Made by a program: the position numbers and the translations under genes. The notes beneath the pieces were generated by a model that searched no databases, was not told the origin of the DNA, and was given only the letters and a program-made list of their open reading frames with translations. A stretch of DNA of 45,161 bases. Origin: Intestinimonas massiliensis (ex Afouda et al. 2020). GTDB lineage: Bacteria; Bacillota; Clostridia; Oscillospirales; Oscillospiraceae. The stretch's first letter is position 1; each line of letters starts with the position of its first letter. Below, piece by piece: positions 1 to 7,167 of the stretch. The stretch spans positions 1,811,529-1,856,689 of the forward strand of contig NZ_LR131147.1 of NCBI RefSeq assembly GCF_900626285.1. Direction: 5' to 3'.

Positions 1-142
1 GGAGCATGACTGATTTCCCAGCTCTATACTGTCTGGCTGACCGCCATTTTTTGAAATGCACAGCGGTTTAATTTGGTGCACCCTTTTCCTTTGCTCGTTT
101 CCTTTGAAAGTTTTACTTGACTTTTGTTAGCAGGTCTTTCGT
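1..142. other. AT-richer intergenic DNA at the left edge, no gene
   Basis: No open frame with a ribosome binding site or a recognisable product is visible on either strand. Base composition is clearly lower in GC than the genes that follow. A TTGACT at 117-122 could be a -35 box, but the best partner (TATGAG, 142-147) is 19 bases away, so a promoter is not convincing. Any gene to the left lies outside the window. Confidence 0.5.
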
Positions 143-449
143 ATGAGCGGCGGGAAAACCCGCCCTGCAGGGGTATTGAATTGTGGGGGGCGGGCAGCCG
201 GCCCGCCGGGGCAATATTTGGTACGGCGAAATTCCGCCGGATACCGCTCAGTTGAGGATCAGGGTCTCGCCGTCCATTTCAGCGGGCTTCTCCAGACACC
301 CCACGCGGCAGGCCGCGTAGGGACCCCGGTTCTTTTCATCTGCTCGGGGCAAATGAATTGCCCCGGCATCAAGGTTTTGACCTTCGGTCAAAACGCTTGG
401 ACGGCGCAAGCGCCGCCCGCCTGCGGCGGGGATGGGCCTTGAAAAGCCC
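143..449. repeat. Hairpin-rich intergenic array downstream of gpmI
   Basis: This stretch has no credible gene but holds consecutive inverted repeats. They are GGCGGG/CCCGCC with an AAAA loop (149-164), an 8-bp stem with a 5-base loop (345-365), a perfect 9-bp stem GTTTTGACC/GGTCAAAAC with a 3-base loop (374-394), CGGCGC/GCGCCG (402-415) and CCCGCC/GGCGGG (416-430). Four perfect hairpins stand nearly head to tail between 345 and 430. T-runs expected of intrinsic terminators are absent. The array separates the real gpmI end at 450 from a second copy of the gpmI tail at 248-295. Confidence 0.7.
248..295 (-). pseudogene. Detached second copy of the gpmI 3' end (last 15 codons and stop)
   Basis: Read on the minus strand, this encodes LEKPAEMDGETLILN followed by TGA. 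The true gpmI end at 450-497 encodes LEKPVEMDGETLILN followed by TAA. The two 48-base units share 39 bases. All differences are synonymous or a stop-codon swap, except one Ala/Val codon. The fragment has no start, no upstream coding sequence and no RBS, so it is not translated as a gene. The synonymous pattern says this copy was once part of a functional, diverged gpmI allele rather than a randomly decaying duplicate. Confidence 0.85.
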
Positions 450-1970
450 TTAATTCAGGATCAGCGTCTCCCCGTCCATCTCCACGGGCTTTTCCAGGCC
501 CATCAGGTCCAGCATGGTGGGGGCGATGTCGGCCAGGCGACCGTCCCGCAGCTTCACGTCGGCGCCCACAATGTAGAAGGGCACCAGGTTGGTGGTGTGG
601 GCGGTGTAGGGGGTGACCCCGTCGTCGTCCAGCATCCGGTCGGCGTTGCCGTGGTCGGCGGTGATGAGGGACACGCCGCCCATCTTGGTGGTGGCCTCCA
701 CCACCTTGCCCACGCCGGTGTCCACGGCCTCCACGGCCTTCACGGCGGCGTCAAACACGCCGGTGTGGCCCACCATGTCGCAGTTGGCGAAGTTCAGGAT
801 GATCACATCGTACTTGCCGCTCTCGATGCGCTTGACGGCCTCCTCGGTGACCTCGGGAGCGCTCATCTCAGGCTGCAGGTCGTAGGTAGCCACCTTGGGA
901 GAGGGGATCAGGCACCGGTCCTCGCCGGGGAATACCCGCTCCTCGCCGCCGTTGAAGAAGAAGGTCACATGGGCGTACTTCTCGGTCTCGGCGATGCGCA
1001 GCTGGGTGTAGCCCTGGCGGGCAATGTACTCGCCGAAAATGTTCTTCAGCTCGTGGTGGGGGAAGGCGATGAGCACGTTGGGCATGGTGGCGTCGTACTC
1101 GGTGGTGCATACATAGGTCACGGGGAAATAGCCGTGCTTGCGCTCCACGTCGGTGAAGGCGGGGTCCACGAAGCAGCGGGTGATCTCCCGGGCCCGGTCG
1201 GGGCGGAAGTTCATGAAGATGATGGAGTCGCCCTCCTTCACCTTGCCGTCCCTGGCGCACACGATGGGCTCCACGAACTCGTCGGTGACCCCGGCGTCAT
1301 AGGACTTCTGCACGGCGTCCACCGGGTCGGGGTTCTCGGTACCCACGCCCAGCACGATGGCGTCATAGGCCCGCTGCAGGCGGTCCCAGCGCTTGTCCCG
1401 GTCCATGGCGTAGAAGCGGCCCATGACAGTGGCTATCTGGCCCACGCCGATCTCCCTGCACTTGTTCACCAGCTGCTCCACATACTCCTTGCCGGAGGCG
1501 GGGGGCACGTCGCGGCCGTCCAGGAAGCAGTGGACGAACACCTTGCTGATCCCCCGGCGCTTGGCCAGCTCCAGCAGGGCGAAGATGTGGGTGATGTGGC
1601 TGTGGACGCCGCCGTCGCTCAGCAGGCCGAACACGTGCAGCGCACCGTCCCGCTCCTTGCAGTCATCCATGGCCTCGATATAGGCCTCGTTCTCAAAGAA
1701 GCTGCCATCCTGGATGGACTTGGTGATCCGGGGCAGGTCCTGGAACACCACACGGCCGGCGCCGATGTTGGTGTGGCCCACCTCGGAGTTGCCCATCTGA
1801 CCCTCAGGCAGGCCCACATCCATGCCGGAGGCCGCCAGCTTGCAGCCGGGGTTCTCCGCAAAAATCTTGTCCAGATTGGGGGTGTGGGCGGCGGCGATGG
1901 CGTTGCCGGTCTTGTCGGCACGCAGGCCAAAGCCGTCCATAATGATGAGGGTTGTCGGTGTTTTACTCAT
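450..1970 (-). CDS. gpmI: 2,3-bisphosphoglycerate-independent phosphoglycerate mutase
   Basis: Interconverts 3- and 2-phosphoglycerate in the cytoplasm using two Mn ions, the step between Pgk and enolase. The 506-residue length matches the family (about 510). The metal-binding Asp12 lies in MDGFG and the phosphoserine nucleophile Ser62 in GQMGNSEVGHTN, the same numbers as in the Bacillus enzyme. The C-terminal metal motifs CDMVGHTG and TADHGNAD are intact. Start: AAAGAGG lies 7 bases before ATG. It is the last gene of trmL-pgk-tpiA-gpmI, 35 bases after tpiA. No T-run terminator is evident; a hairpin array and a duplicate of its own tail follow. Identification is secure. Confidence 0.98.
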   Translation of the reverse strand: MSKTPTTLIIMDGFGLRADKTGNAIAAAHTPNLDKIFAENPGCKLAASGMDVGLPEGQMGNSEVGHTNIGAGRVVFQDLPRITKSIQDGSFFENEAYIEAMDDCKERDGALHVFGLLSDGGVHSHITHIFALLELAKRRGISKVFVHCFLDGRDVPPASGKEYVEQLVNKCREIGVGQIATVMGRFYAMDRDKRWDRLQRAYDAIVLGVGTENPDPVDAVQKSYDAGVTDEFVEPIVCARDGKVKEGDSIIFMNFRPDRAREITRCFVDPAFTDVERKHGYFPVTYVCTTEYDATMPNVLIAFPHHELKNIFGEYIARQGYTQLRIAETEKYAHVTFFFNGGEERVFPGEDRCLIPSPKVATYDLQPEMSAPEVTEEAVKRIESGKYDVIILNFANCDMVGHTGVFDAAVKAVEAVDTGVGKVVEATTKMGGVSLITADHGNADRMLDDDGVTPYTAHTTNLVPFYIVGADVKLRDGRLADIAPTMLDLMGLEKPVEMDGETLILN

Positions 1971-2005
1971 AGTCTACCTCTTTGTTCTCCGCTTTAAAAC
2001 CGGGC

Positions 2006-2779
2006 TCACTCCTGGTTGGCGGCGTTGATGATCTCCACAAAGTCGGGAGCCTTCAGGGAGGCGCCGCCGATCAGGCCGCCGTCCACGTCGGGCTGAGCCA
2101 GCAGCTCGTGGGCGTTCTTGGCGTTCATGGAGCCGCCGTACTGGATGGTGACGGCGCGGGCCACACGGGCGCCGTACAGCTTGCGGACCACGGTACGAAT
2201 GGCCTCGCAAACCTCGCCGGCCTGCTCCGCAGTGGCGGTCTTGCCGGTGCCGATGGCCCAGATGGGCTCATAGGCGATGACCACATGACGCATCTTGTCG
2301 GCGGGCACGCCGGACAGGGCGGCCTTCACCTGGTAAGAGATCAGATCCATGGTGACACCCAGCTCACGCTGCTCCAGGCTCTCGCCCACGCAAACGATGG
2401 GGTACAGGCCGGCCTCCAGGGCGGCGTGGACCTTCTTGTTCACGGTGAAGTCGGTCTCGTTGTAGTACTGGCGGCGCTCGGAGTGGCCGATGATGACGTA
2501 CTTCACGCCGATCTCCTTCAGCATCTCGGGAGAGACCTCGCCGGTGAAGGCGCCGTGGGACTCATAGTGGCAGGTCTCGGCGCCGATGGCCACCCGGGAC
2601 TCCTTGAACAGCCGCACGGCGGCCTGCAGGTTCACGGAGGGCACACACAGCACCACCTCACACCACTTGGGCTTGCCGATGAGGGGCTTGAGCTCCTCGG
2701 CAAAGGCCTTGGTCTCGGAGAGGGTCTTGTTCATCTTCCAGTTGCCGGCAATGATGGTCTTGCGATATCTTCTGTTCAT
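2006..2779 (-). CDS. tpiA: Triosephosphate isomerase
   Basis: Interconverts dihydroxyacetone phosphate and glyceraldehyde 3-phosphate as a cytoplasmic TIM-barrel dimer. The 257 residues fit the family (about 250). The substrate-binding Asn/Lys are in AGNWKMN near the N terminus, the catalytic His in IGHSERR and the catalytic Glu in AYEPIWAIGTG; the phosphate loop IQYGGSMN is present. An in-frame ATG eight codons upstream (2803) was rejected because AGAGG sits inside that extension and is well placed for the ATG at 2779. It lies third in the glycolytic operon. The 224 bases separating it from pgk contain a hairpin spacer and a duplicated pgk tail. Confidence 0.98.
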   Translation of the reverse strand: MNRRYRKTIIAGNWKMNKTLSETKAFAEELKPLIGKPKWCEVVLCVPSVNLQAAVRLFKESRVAIGAETCHYESHGAFTGEVSPEMLKEIGVKYVIIGHSERRQYYNETDFTVNKKVHAALEAGLYPIVCVGESLEQRELGVTMDLISYQVKAALSGVPADKMRHVVIAYEPIWAIGTGKTATAEQAGEVCEAIRTVVRKLYGARVARAVTIQYGGSMNAKNAHELLAQPDVDGGLIGGASLKAPDFVEIINAANQE

Positions 2780-2838
2780 CGGGATCGTACCTCTTTCTTC
2801 CAATCTTTGGATGATATATAACGAATCGATATGGTCGG

Positions 2839-2870
2839 ATCAGGCGTCCGGCAGGCACGCCACGCCGGGC
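2839..2870 (-). pseudogene. Detached second copy of the pgk 3' end (last 10 codons and stop)
   Basis: These 32 bases repeat 3003-3034, the end of pgk, with a single mismatch and a period of 164 bases. The minus strand reads PGVACLPDA-stop here against PGVACLLDA-stop in the gene. No start codon or RBS precedes it. It flanks a 132-base hairpin-rich spacer whose other side is the genuine pgk stop, the same tail-spacer-tail arrangement as at gpmI. Confidence 0.85.
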
Positions 2871-3002
2871 TCGTCGGCACAAGCTCCAGATCTCTCGCTT
2901 CCCCGCACACGGGAAAGCTCGCTCCTTCCGCTGCGCCTCCTCTCCCCACGAAACCCGCTGCGCTGGGCTTTCGCGGGGGCCCCGGGAGCTGCCCGGAGCA
3001 CA
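2871..3002. repeat. Hairpin-rich spacer between pgk and its duplicated tail
   Basis: This 132-base stretch holds no gene but contains imperfect inverted repeats. CCCACGAAACCC pairs with GGGCTTTCGCGGG around GCTGCGCT (about 2946-2975). CGCTTCCCC/GGGAAAGC surrounds GCACAC (about 2908-2927), and CCGGG/CCCGG lies at 2982-2996. GGAGCTGCCCGG at 2985-2996 is the exact inverse complement of CCGGGCAGCTCC at 3029-3040 inside pgk. From memory, similar GC-rich hairpin modules are scattered in intergenic DNA of Oscillospiraceae; this was not checked by a search. Confidence 0.65.
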
Positions 3003-3003
3003 A

Positions 3004-4275
3004 TCAGGCGTCCAGCAGGCACGCCACGCCGGGCAGCTCCTTGCCCTCCATGAACTCCAGGGAGGCGCCGCCGCCGGTGGAGATGTGGGTCATCTTGTCG
3101 GCATAGCCCAGCTGCTGCACGGCAGCCGCGCTGTCGCCGCCGCCGATGATGGTGATGGCGCTGGTCTCGCTGAGGGCCTTGGCCACGGCCTCGGTGCCCT
3201 TGGCGAAGGCGGGGAACTCAAACACGCCCATGGGGCCGTTCCAGATGACGGTGCCGGCGTCCTTCACCGCGTCGCAGTACAGCTTCACGGTCTCGGGCCC
3301 GATGTCCAGGCCCTGCCAGCCGTCGGGGATCTCGCCGGTCTTGACCACCTTGCTCTCGGCGTCGGCGGCGAAGGCGTTGGCCACCACGGTGTCCACAGGC
3401 AGCAGCAGCTTGACGCCCTTCTCGGCGGCCTTCTTCACCATGTCGTTGGCATAGTCCTCCCAGTCGGCCTCCAGCAGGCTGTCGCCCACCTTGCCGCCCT
3501 GAGCGGCGGAGAAGGTGTAGGCCATGCCGCCGCCGATGATGATGGTGTCGGCGATCTCCAGCAGGTTGTTGATGACGCCGATCTTGGAGGACACCTTGGA
3601 GCCGCCCAGGATGGCCACCAGGGGCCGCTTGGGATTGGCCAGGGCGCCGCCGATGATCTCCAGCTCCTTCTGGATCAGGAAGCCGGACACGGCGGGCAGG
3701 TAGTTGGCCACGCCGGCGGTGGAGGCGTGGGCGCGGTGGACGGCGCCGAAGGCGTCGGACACATAGACATCAGCCATGGAAGCCATGGCCTTGGCCAGCT
3801 CGGGGTCGTTCTTGGTCTCACCCTTCTCGAAGCGGGTGTTCTCCAGCAGCATGATCTGGCCGGGCTTCAGGGCGGCGGCCTTGGCCTGGGCGTCGGGGCC
3901 CACCACGTCCTTGGCCATGATCACTTCCTTGCCCAGCAGCTCGCTCAGGCGCTTGGCCACAGGAGCCAGGGACAGCTGAGCCAGGGACTTCTTCCACTGC
4001 TCCTCGGTGATGGTGGCGGGGTCCTTGCCCTTCTCGGCCTGCTTCTTCACATAGGAATCAAAGGTAGCCACGGGCTTGCCCATGTGGGAACAGGCGATGA
4101 CGGCGGCGTTCTGGTCCAGCAGATACTGGATGGTGGGCAGGGCGGCCCGGATACGCTTGTCATCGGTGATGACGCCGCTGCCGTCCTTGGCCATAGGTAC
4201 GTTGAAGTCGCAGCGCAGCAGGACTTTCTTACCGGCTACATCGATGTCCTTCACGGTCTTCTTGTTGTAGTTCAT
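3004..4275 (-). CDS. pgk: Phosphoglycerate kinase
   Basis: Transfers phosphate from 1,3-bisphosphoglycerate to ADP; cytoplasmic, lower glycolysis. Two Rossmann-like lobes are evident: LLRCDFNVP near residue 20, the ATP-lobe GGSKVSSKIGV and GGGMAYTF, WNGPMGVFE, and GGGDSAAAV with GGGASLEF at the end. At 423 residues it is some 25 longer than many homologues; the excess is a Lys/Glu-rich insertion after SHMGKP, common in clostridial versions. Its ATG overlaps the trmL stop as ATGA, implying translational coupling. The last ten codons plus stop recur 164 bases downstream. Function is secure. Confidence 0.98.
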   Translation of the reverse strand: MNYNKKTVKDIDVAGKKVLLRCDFNVPMAKDGSGVITDDKRIRAALPTIQYLLDQNAAVIACSHMGKPVATFDSYVKKQAEKGKDPATITEEQWKKSLAQLSLAPVAKRLSELLGKEVIMAKDVVGPDAQAKAAALKPGQIMLLENTRFEKGETKNDPELAKAMASMADVYVSDAFGAVHRAHASTAGVANYLPAVSGFLIQKELEIIGGALANPKRPLVAILGGSKVSSKIGVINNLLEIADTIIIGGGMAYTFSAAQGGKVGDSLLEADWEDYANDMVKKAAEKGVKLLLPVDTVVANAFAADAESKVVKTGEIPDGWQGLDIGPETVKLYCDAVKDAGTVIWNGPMGVFEFPAFAKGTEAVAKALSETSAITIIGGGDSAAAVQQLGYADKMTHISTGGGASLEFMEGKELPGVACLLDA

Positions 4276-4766
4276 CCTGTACTAGCTCCTTTCATCTCAC
4301 CCTCCCCGGTAAGGCCGGGGAAGTTCAGCTGCCGCAGCGCCTCGTAGGTCACGATGGCCGCGGCGTTGGACAGGTTCAGGCACCGGGCTTCCGCCCGGAT
4401 GGGGATACGGATACAGCGGTCGCTGTGGGCCATGCGGAATTCCTCCGGCAGCCCGGCGGTCTCCTTGCCGAAAATGAGATAGCACTCGTCCCGGAAAACC
4501 GCCTGGGTGTAGGGTCTGGGGGCCTTGGTGGTGGCCAGCCAGATATCCTGAGCGCCGGTCTTCTGGAAAAAATCCTCCAGCCCCTGATACACGCGCACGT
4601 CCACCAGGTGCCAGTAATCCAGGCCCGCTCGCTTCACCGCTTTGTCGCTGATGTCGAAGCCCAACGGCTCGATGAGATGGAGCCGGGATCCTGTCACCGC
4701 GCAGGTGCGGGCGATATTCCCGGTATTTTGTGGGATCTCCGGCTCAAAAAGCACAATATTGAGCAT
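4272..4766 (-). CDS. trmL: tRNA (cytidine(34)-2'-O)-methyltransferase, SPOUT family
   Basis: Predicted to methylate the 2'-hydroxyl of the wobble nucleotide C34/U34 in tRNA-Leu species with SAM. At 164 residues it is a minimal SPOUT (trefoil-knot) enzyme without extra domains. Diagnostic motifs are PQNTGNIART near residue 15, IEPLGF, the knot motif FGKETAGLPEE and the C-terminal NLSNAAAIVTYEALRQ. Start ATG at 4766 is preceded by AGAGGTGGG; a start six codons upstream lies before this RBS. It is the first gene of the glycolytic operon, with a good promoter at 4809-4837. Confidence 0.93.
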   Translation of the reverse strand: MLNIVLFEPEIPQNTGNIARTCAVTGSRLHLIEPLGFDISDKAVKRAGLDYWHLVDVRVYQGLEDFFQKTGAQDIWLATTKAPRPYTQAVFRDECYLIFGKETAGLPEEFRMAHSDRCIRIPIRAEARCLNLSNAAAIVTYEALRQLNFPGLTGEGEMKGASTG

Positions 4767-4808
4767 CTTCCCACCTCTTTCCATCTTCTTTTTTTACCAG
4801 CGGAGGCT

Positions 4809-4837
4809 ATTGTACTCCAAACCGGAACAAATTTCAA
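4809..4837 (-). promoter_or_regulatory. Promoter of the trmL-pgk-tpiA-gpmI operon
   Basis: On the minus strand TTGAAA (4837-4832) and TACAAT (4814-4809) are separated by exactly 17 bases, a near-consensus sigma-A promoter, about 40 bases upstream of the trmL ATG. Confidence 0.75.
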
Positions 4838-4976
4838 CCGGGAAAGCGTGAAAAAGTACTAAAACCTTTGGTTTTCTTTCCTGATTTCTTCCTTTCATTT
4901 CTTTGCTTTTACACTTTATTGCAATAAGGATCTGTGATATGATAGACTTTGGCGGAAAAGCCGACAGAGAGGATGA

Positions 4977-5789
4977 ATGATTTTGGACGGAAACAACCCC
5001 ATCCGCAGAGTGGTAGTCAAGGTGGGCACCTCCACCCTCACCCGGGAGACGGGCAGTCTGAATTTACATAACATGGAGCATCTGGCCCGGGTGCTCTCCG
5101 ACCTGCAGGGCATGGGCCATCAGGTGGTGCTGGTATCCTCCGGCGCCATCGGCATCGGCACCAAGAAGCTGCGCCTGCCCGAGCGCCCCACCGAGCTGCG
5201 GATGAAGCAGGCCACCGCCGCGGTGGGCCAGTGCATGATGATGCACGTATACGACAAGTTTTTCTCCGAGTACAACCGGACGGTGGCCCAGATCCTGCTC
5301 ACCGGCGAGGACGTGGACGCCCCCGTCCGCTCGGAGCATCTCCACAACACCTTTGAGGCCCTGCTGGAGCTGGGGGTCATCCCCATCGTCAACGAAAACG
5401 ACTCGGTCTCCTCGGCGGAGATCGAGACCGGCCAGTGCAAGGTGCTGGGCGACAACGACACCCTGTCCGCCATCGTCTCCCGGCTGTGCAGGGCGGATCT
5501 GCTGATTCTGCTCAGCGACATCGACGGGCTGTACGACGCCGACCCCCGCACCCACCCCGACGCCAGACTGATCCACCGGGTGGAGGCCATCACCCCCGAG
5601 CTGCGGGCCATGGCCGGGGGCGCTGGTACCTGGCGGGGCACCGGCGGCATGGCCACCAAGCTGAACGCCGCCCAGATCTGCCTGGAGGCGGGCATCGACA
5701 TGGTCATCGCCAACGGCAGCAAGATGGAGGCTATTTACGATATCGTTGCGGGCAAGGATGTGGGCACCCGGTTTACCCGGTCCCGCTGA
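4977..5789 (+). CDS. proB: Glutamate 5-kinase (short form without PUA domain)
   Basis: Phosphorylates L-glutamate to gamma-glutamyl phosphate, the first and feedback-regulated step of proline synthesis. It is an amino-acid-kinase fold: VVKVGTSTLT, VSSGAIGIG, NENDSVS, GDNDTLSAIVS, LSDIDGLYDADP and GTGGMATKLNAA. It stops at 270 residues just after the kinase domain, whereas the E. coli enzyme (367) carries a C-terminal PUA domain; PUA-less forms are known in Firmicutes. GAGAGG precedes ATG 4977 by 4 bases; a TTG at 4983 would be better spaced, so the start is slightly uncertain. proA follows after 42 bases. Confidence 0.96.
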   Translation: MILDGNNPIRRVVVKVGTSTLTRETGSLNLHNMEHLARVLSDLQGMGHQVVLVSSGAIGIGTKKLRLPERPTELRMKQATAAVGQCMMMHVYDKFFSEYNRTVAQILLTGEDVDAPVRSEHLHNTFEALLELGVIPIVNENDSVSSAEIETGQCKVLGDNDTLSAIVSRLCRADLLILLSDIDGLYDADPRTHPDARLIHRVEAITPELRAMAGGAGTWRGTGGMATKLNAAQICLEAGIDMVIANGSKMEAIYDIVAGKDVGTRFTRSR

Positions 5790-5831
5790 CCGCTTTATTT
5801 TTTGATCTGAGACAACAAGGAGTGAATGACT

Positions 5832-7079
5832 ATGACACAGTTGGAGACTCAGGGCCTGGCGGCCAAGAACGCCGCCCGGGTGCTGTCCGTGGCGGGCACC
5901 GCCCGGAAGAACCAGGCGCTGGAGGCCATTGCCGCCGGCATCCTGGCCCGGCAGGAGGAGATCCTGTCCGCCAACGCCGCCGACCTGGAGGCCGGAAAGG
6001 CCGCCGGCCTCCGCCCCGCCCTGCTGGACCGGCTGGCCCTGGACGAGGGCCGCATCGCCGGTATCGTGGAGGGGGTGCGGCAGGTGGCCGCCCTCCCCGA
6101 CCCCATCGGAGAGGTGACCAAGATGTCCACCCGGCCCAACGGCCTGGTCATCGGCAAGCGCCGGGTGCCCCTGGGGGTCATCGGCATCATCTATGAGGCC
6201 CGGCCCAACGTGACGGTGGACGCCGCCGCCCTGTGTCTCAAGTCGGGCAACGCGGTGATCCTCCGGGGCGGCAAGGAGGCCTTCCGGTCCAACCAGGCCT
6301 TCGTGGCCGTCATGCGGGACGCCCTGGATGGGGCCGGTCTGCCCCGGGACTGTGTGGCCCTGGTGATGGACACCAGCCGGGAGAGCGCCAACGAGCTGAT
6401 GGGCCTTACCGAGTATCTGGACGTGCTCATCCCCCGGGGGGGCGCGGGGCTCATCAGGAACGTGGTGGAGCACGCCAGGGTGCCGGTGATCCAGACCGGC
6501 GTGGGCGTGTGCCACGTGTACGTCCACGAGGGGGCCGACCTGGACATGGCCGCCCGGATCATCCACAACGCCAAGACCTCCCGCCCCTCGGTGTGCAACG
6601 CCGCTGAGTGCCTGCTGGTAGACCGGGGTGTGGCTCGCGACTTCCTGCCCATGGCCTGGCAGCTGCTCCAGACCAAGAACGTGGAGCTGCGGGGCTGTCC
6701 GGAGACCCGGGCGATCCTGGGGGATTTTGTGAAACCCGCCTGTGACGCCGACTGGGACACCGAGTTCGGCGACTACATCCTGGCCGTCAAGGTGGTGGGC
6801 GGCTTTGACGAGGCGGTGGACTTCATCGCCGCCCACGGCACCGGCCACTCCGAGGCCATCGTCACCAACGATTACATGGCCGCCCAGCGGTTCCTGGACG
6901 TGGTGGACGCGGCGGCGGTGTATGTCAACGCCTCCACCCGGTTTACCGACGGCTTTGAGTTCGGCCTGGGCGCGGAGATCGGCATCTCCACCCAGAAGAT
7001 GCACGCCCGGGGCCCCATGGGCCTGGAGGAGCTGACCTCCAGCAAATTTGTGGTTTACGGCACGGGACAGATCCGCTGA
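5832..7079 (+). CDS. proA: Gamma-glutamyl phosphate reductase
   Basis: Reduces gamma-glutamyl phosphate with NADPH to glutamate-5-semialdehyde, the second step of proline synthesis; cytoplasmic. The 415 residues match the family (about 417). Landmarks are RKNQAL, VIYEARPNVTVDAA-type cofactor binding (IIYEARPNVT), GGKEAFRSN and the catalytic Cys in RPSVCNAAE. The C-terminal RGPMGLEELTS is typical. AAGGAG (5817-5822) is 9 bases before ATG 5832 and only 3 before ATG 5826, so 5832 is preferred. It is the second gene of proBA; no proC is nearby. Confidence 0.97.
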   Translation: MTQLETQGLAAKNAARVLSVAGTARKNQALEAIAAGILARQEEILSANAADLEAGKAAGLRPALLDRLALDEGRIAGIVEGVRQVAALPDPIGEVTKMSTRPNGLVIGKRRVPLGVIGIIYEARPNVTVDAAALCLKSGNAVILRGGKEAFRSNQAFVAVMRDALDGAGLPRDCVALVMDTSRESANELMGLTEYLDVLIPRGGAGLIRNVVEHARVPVIQTGVGVCHVYVHEGADLDMAARIIHNAKTSRPSVCNAAECLLVDRGVARDFLPMAWQLLQTKNVELRGCPETRAILGDFVKPACDADWDTEFGDYILAVKVVGGFDEAVDFIAAHGTGHSEAIVTNDYMAAQRFLDVVDAAAVYVNASTRFTDGFEFGLGAEIGISTQKMHARGPMGLEELTSSKFVVYGTGQIR

Positions 7080-7115
7080 GCATAGCATGGAGCGGCCCCT
7101 GAACCAACTCATTAC

Positions 7116-7143
7116 ATACGGCGGGCTATGAAGCCCGCCGTAT
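7116..7143 (+). terminator. Hairpin after proA
   Basis: A perfect 12-bp stem (7116-7127 with 7132-7143) around an ATGA loop follows proA by 36 bases. The downstream tail is only weakly T-rich. It may attenuate or partly terminate proBA transcription before the next small gene. Confidence 0.55.
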
Positions 7144-7167
7144 TGAGTTTATTTGGGGGTATGTCCT

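Noticed and set aside
248..295. Duplicated gpmI tail as a simple target-site duplication of a transposon
   Set aside because: 48 bp is far longer than ordinary target duplications, no transposase or terminal inverted repeats are present, and the two copies differ mainly at synonymous sites.
143..442. 99-residue plus-strand frame in the gpmI downstream region
   Set aside because: It runs through tandem hairpins and the antisense of the duplicated gpmI tail; no RBS and no protein-like pattern.
432..1997. 521-residue open frame on the plus strand opposite gpmI
   Set aside because: The translation is His/Gly/Val-rich low-complexity typical of antisense frames in GC-rich genes; gpmI on the other strand is complete with catalytic motifs.
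2840..3053. Short open frames in the pgk-tpiA spacer
   Set aside because: Their sequences are Arg/Gly/Ser-rich products of the hairpins in every frame, with no RBS; the spacer is non-coding.
5064..7112. 682-residue open frame on the minus strand opposite proBA
   Set aside because: It spans two unambiguous genes antisense, with no RBS and no domain resemblance.
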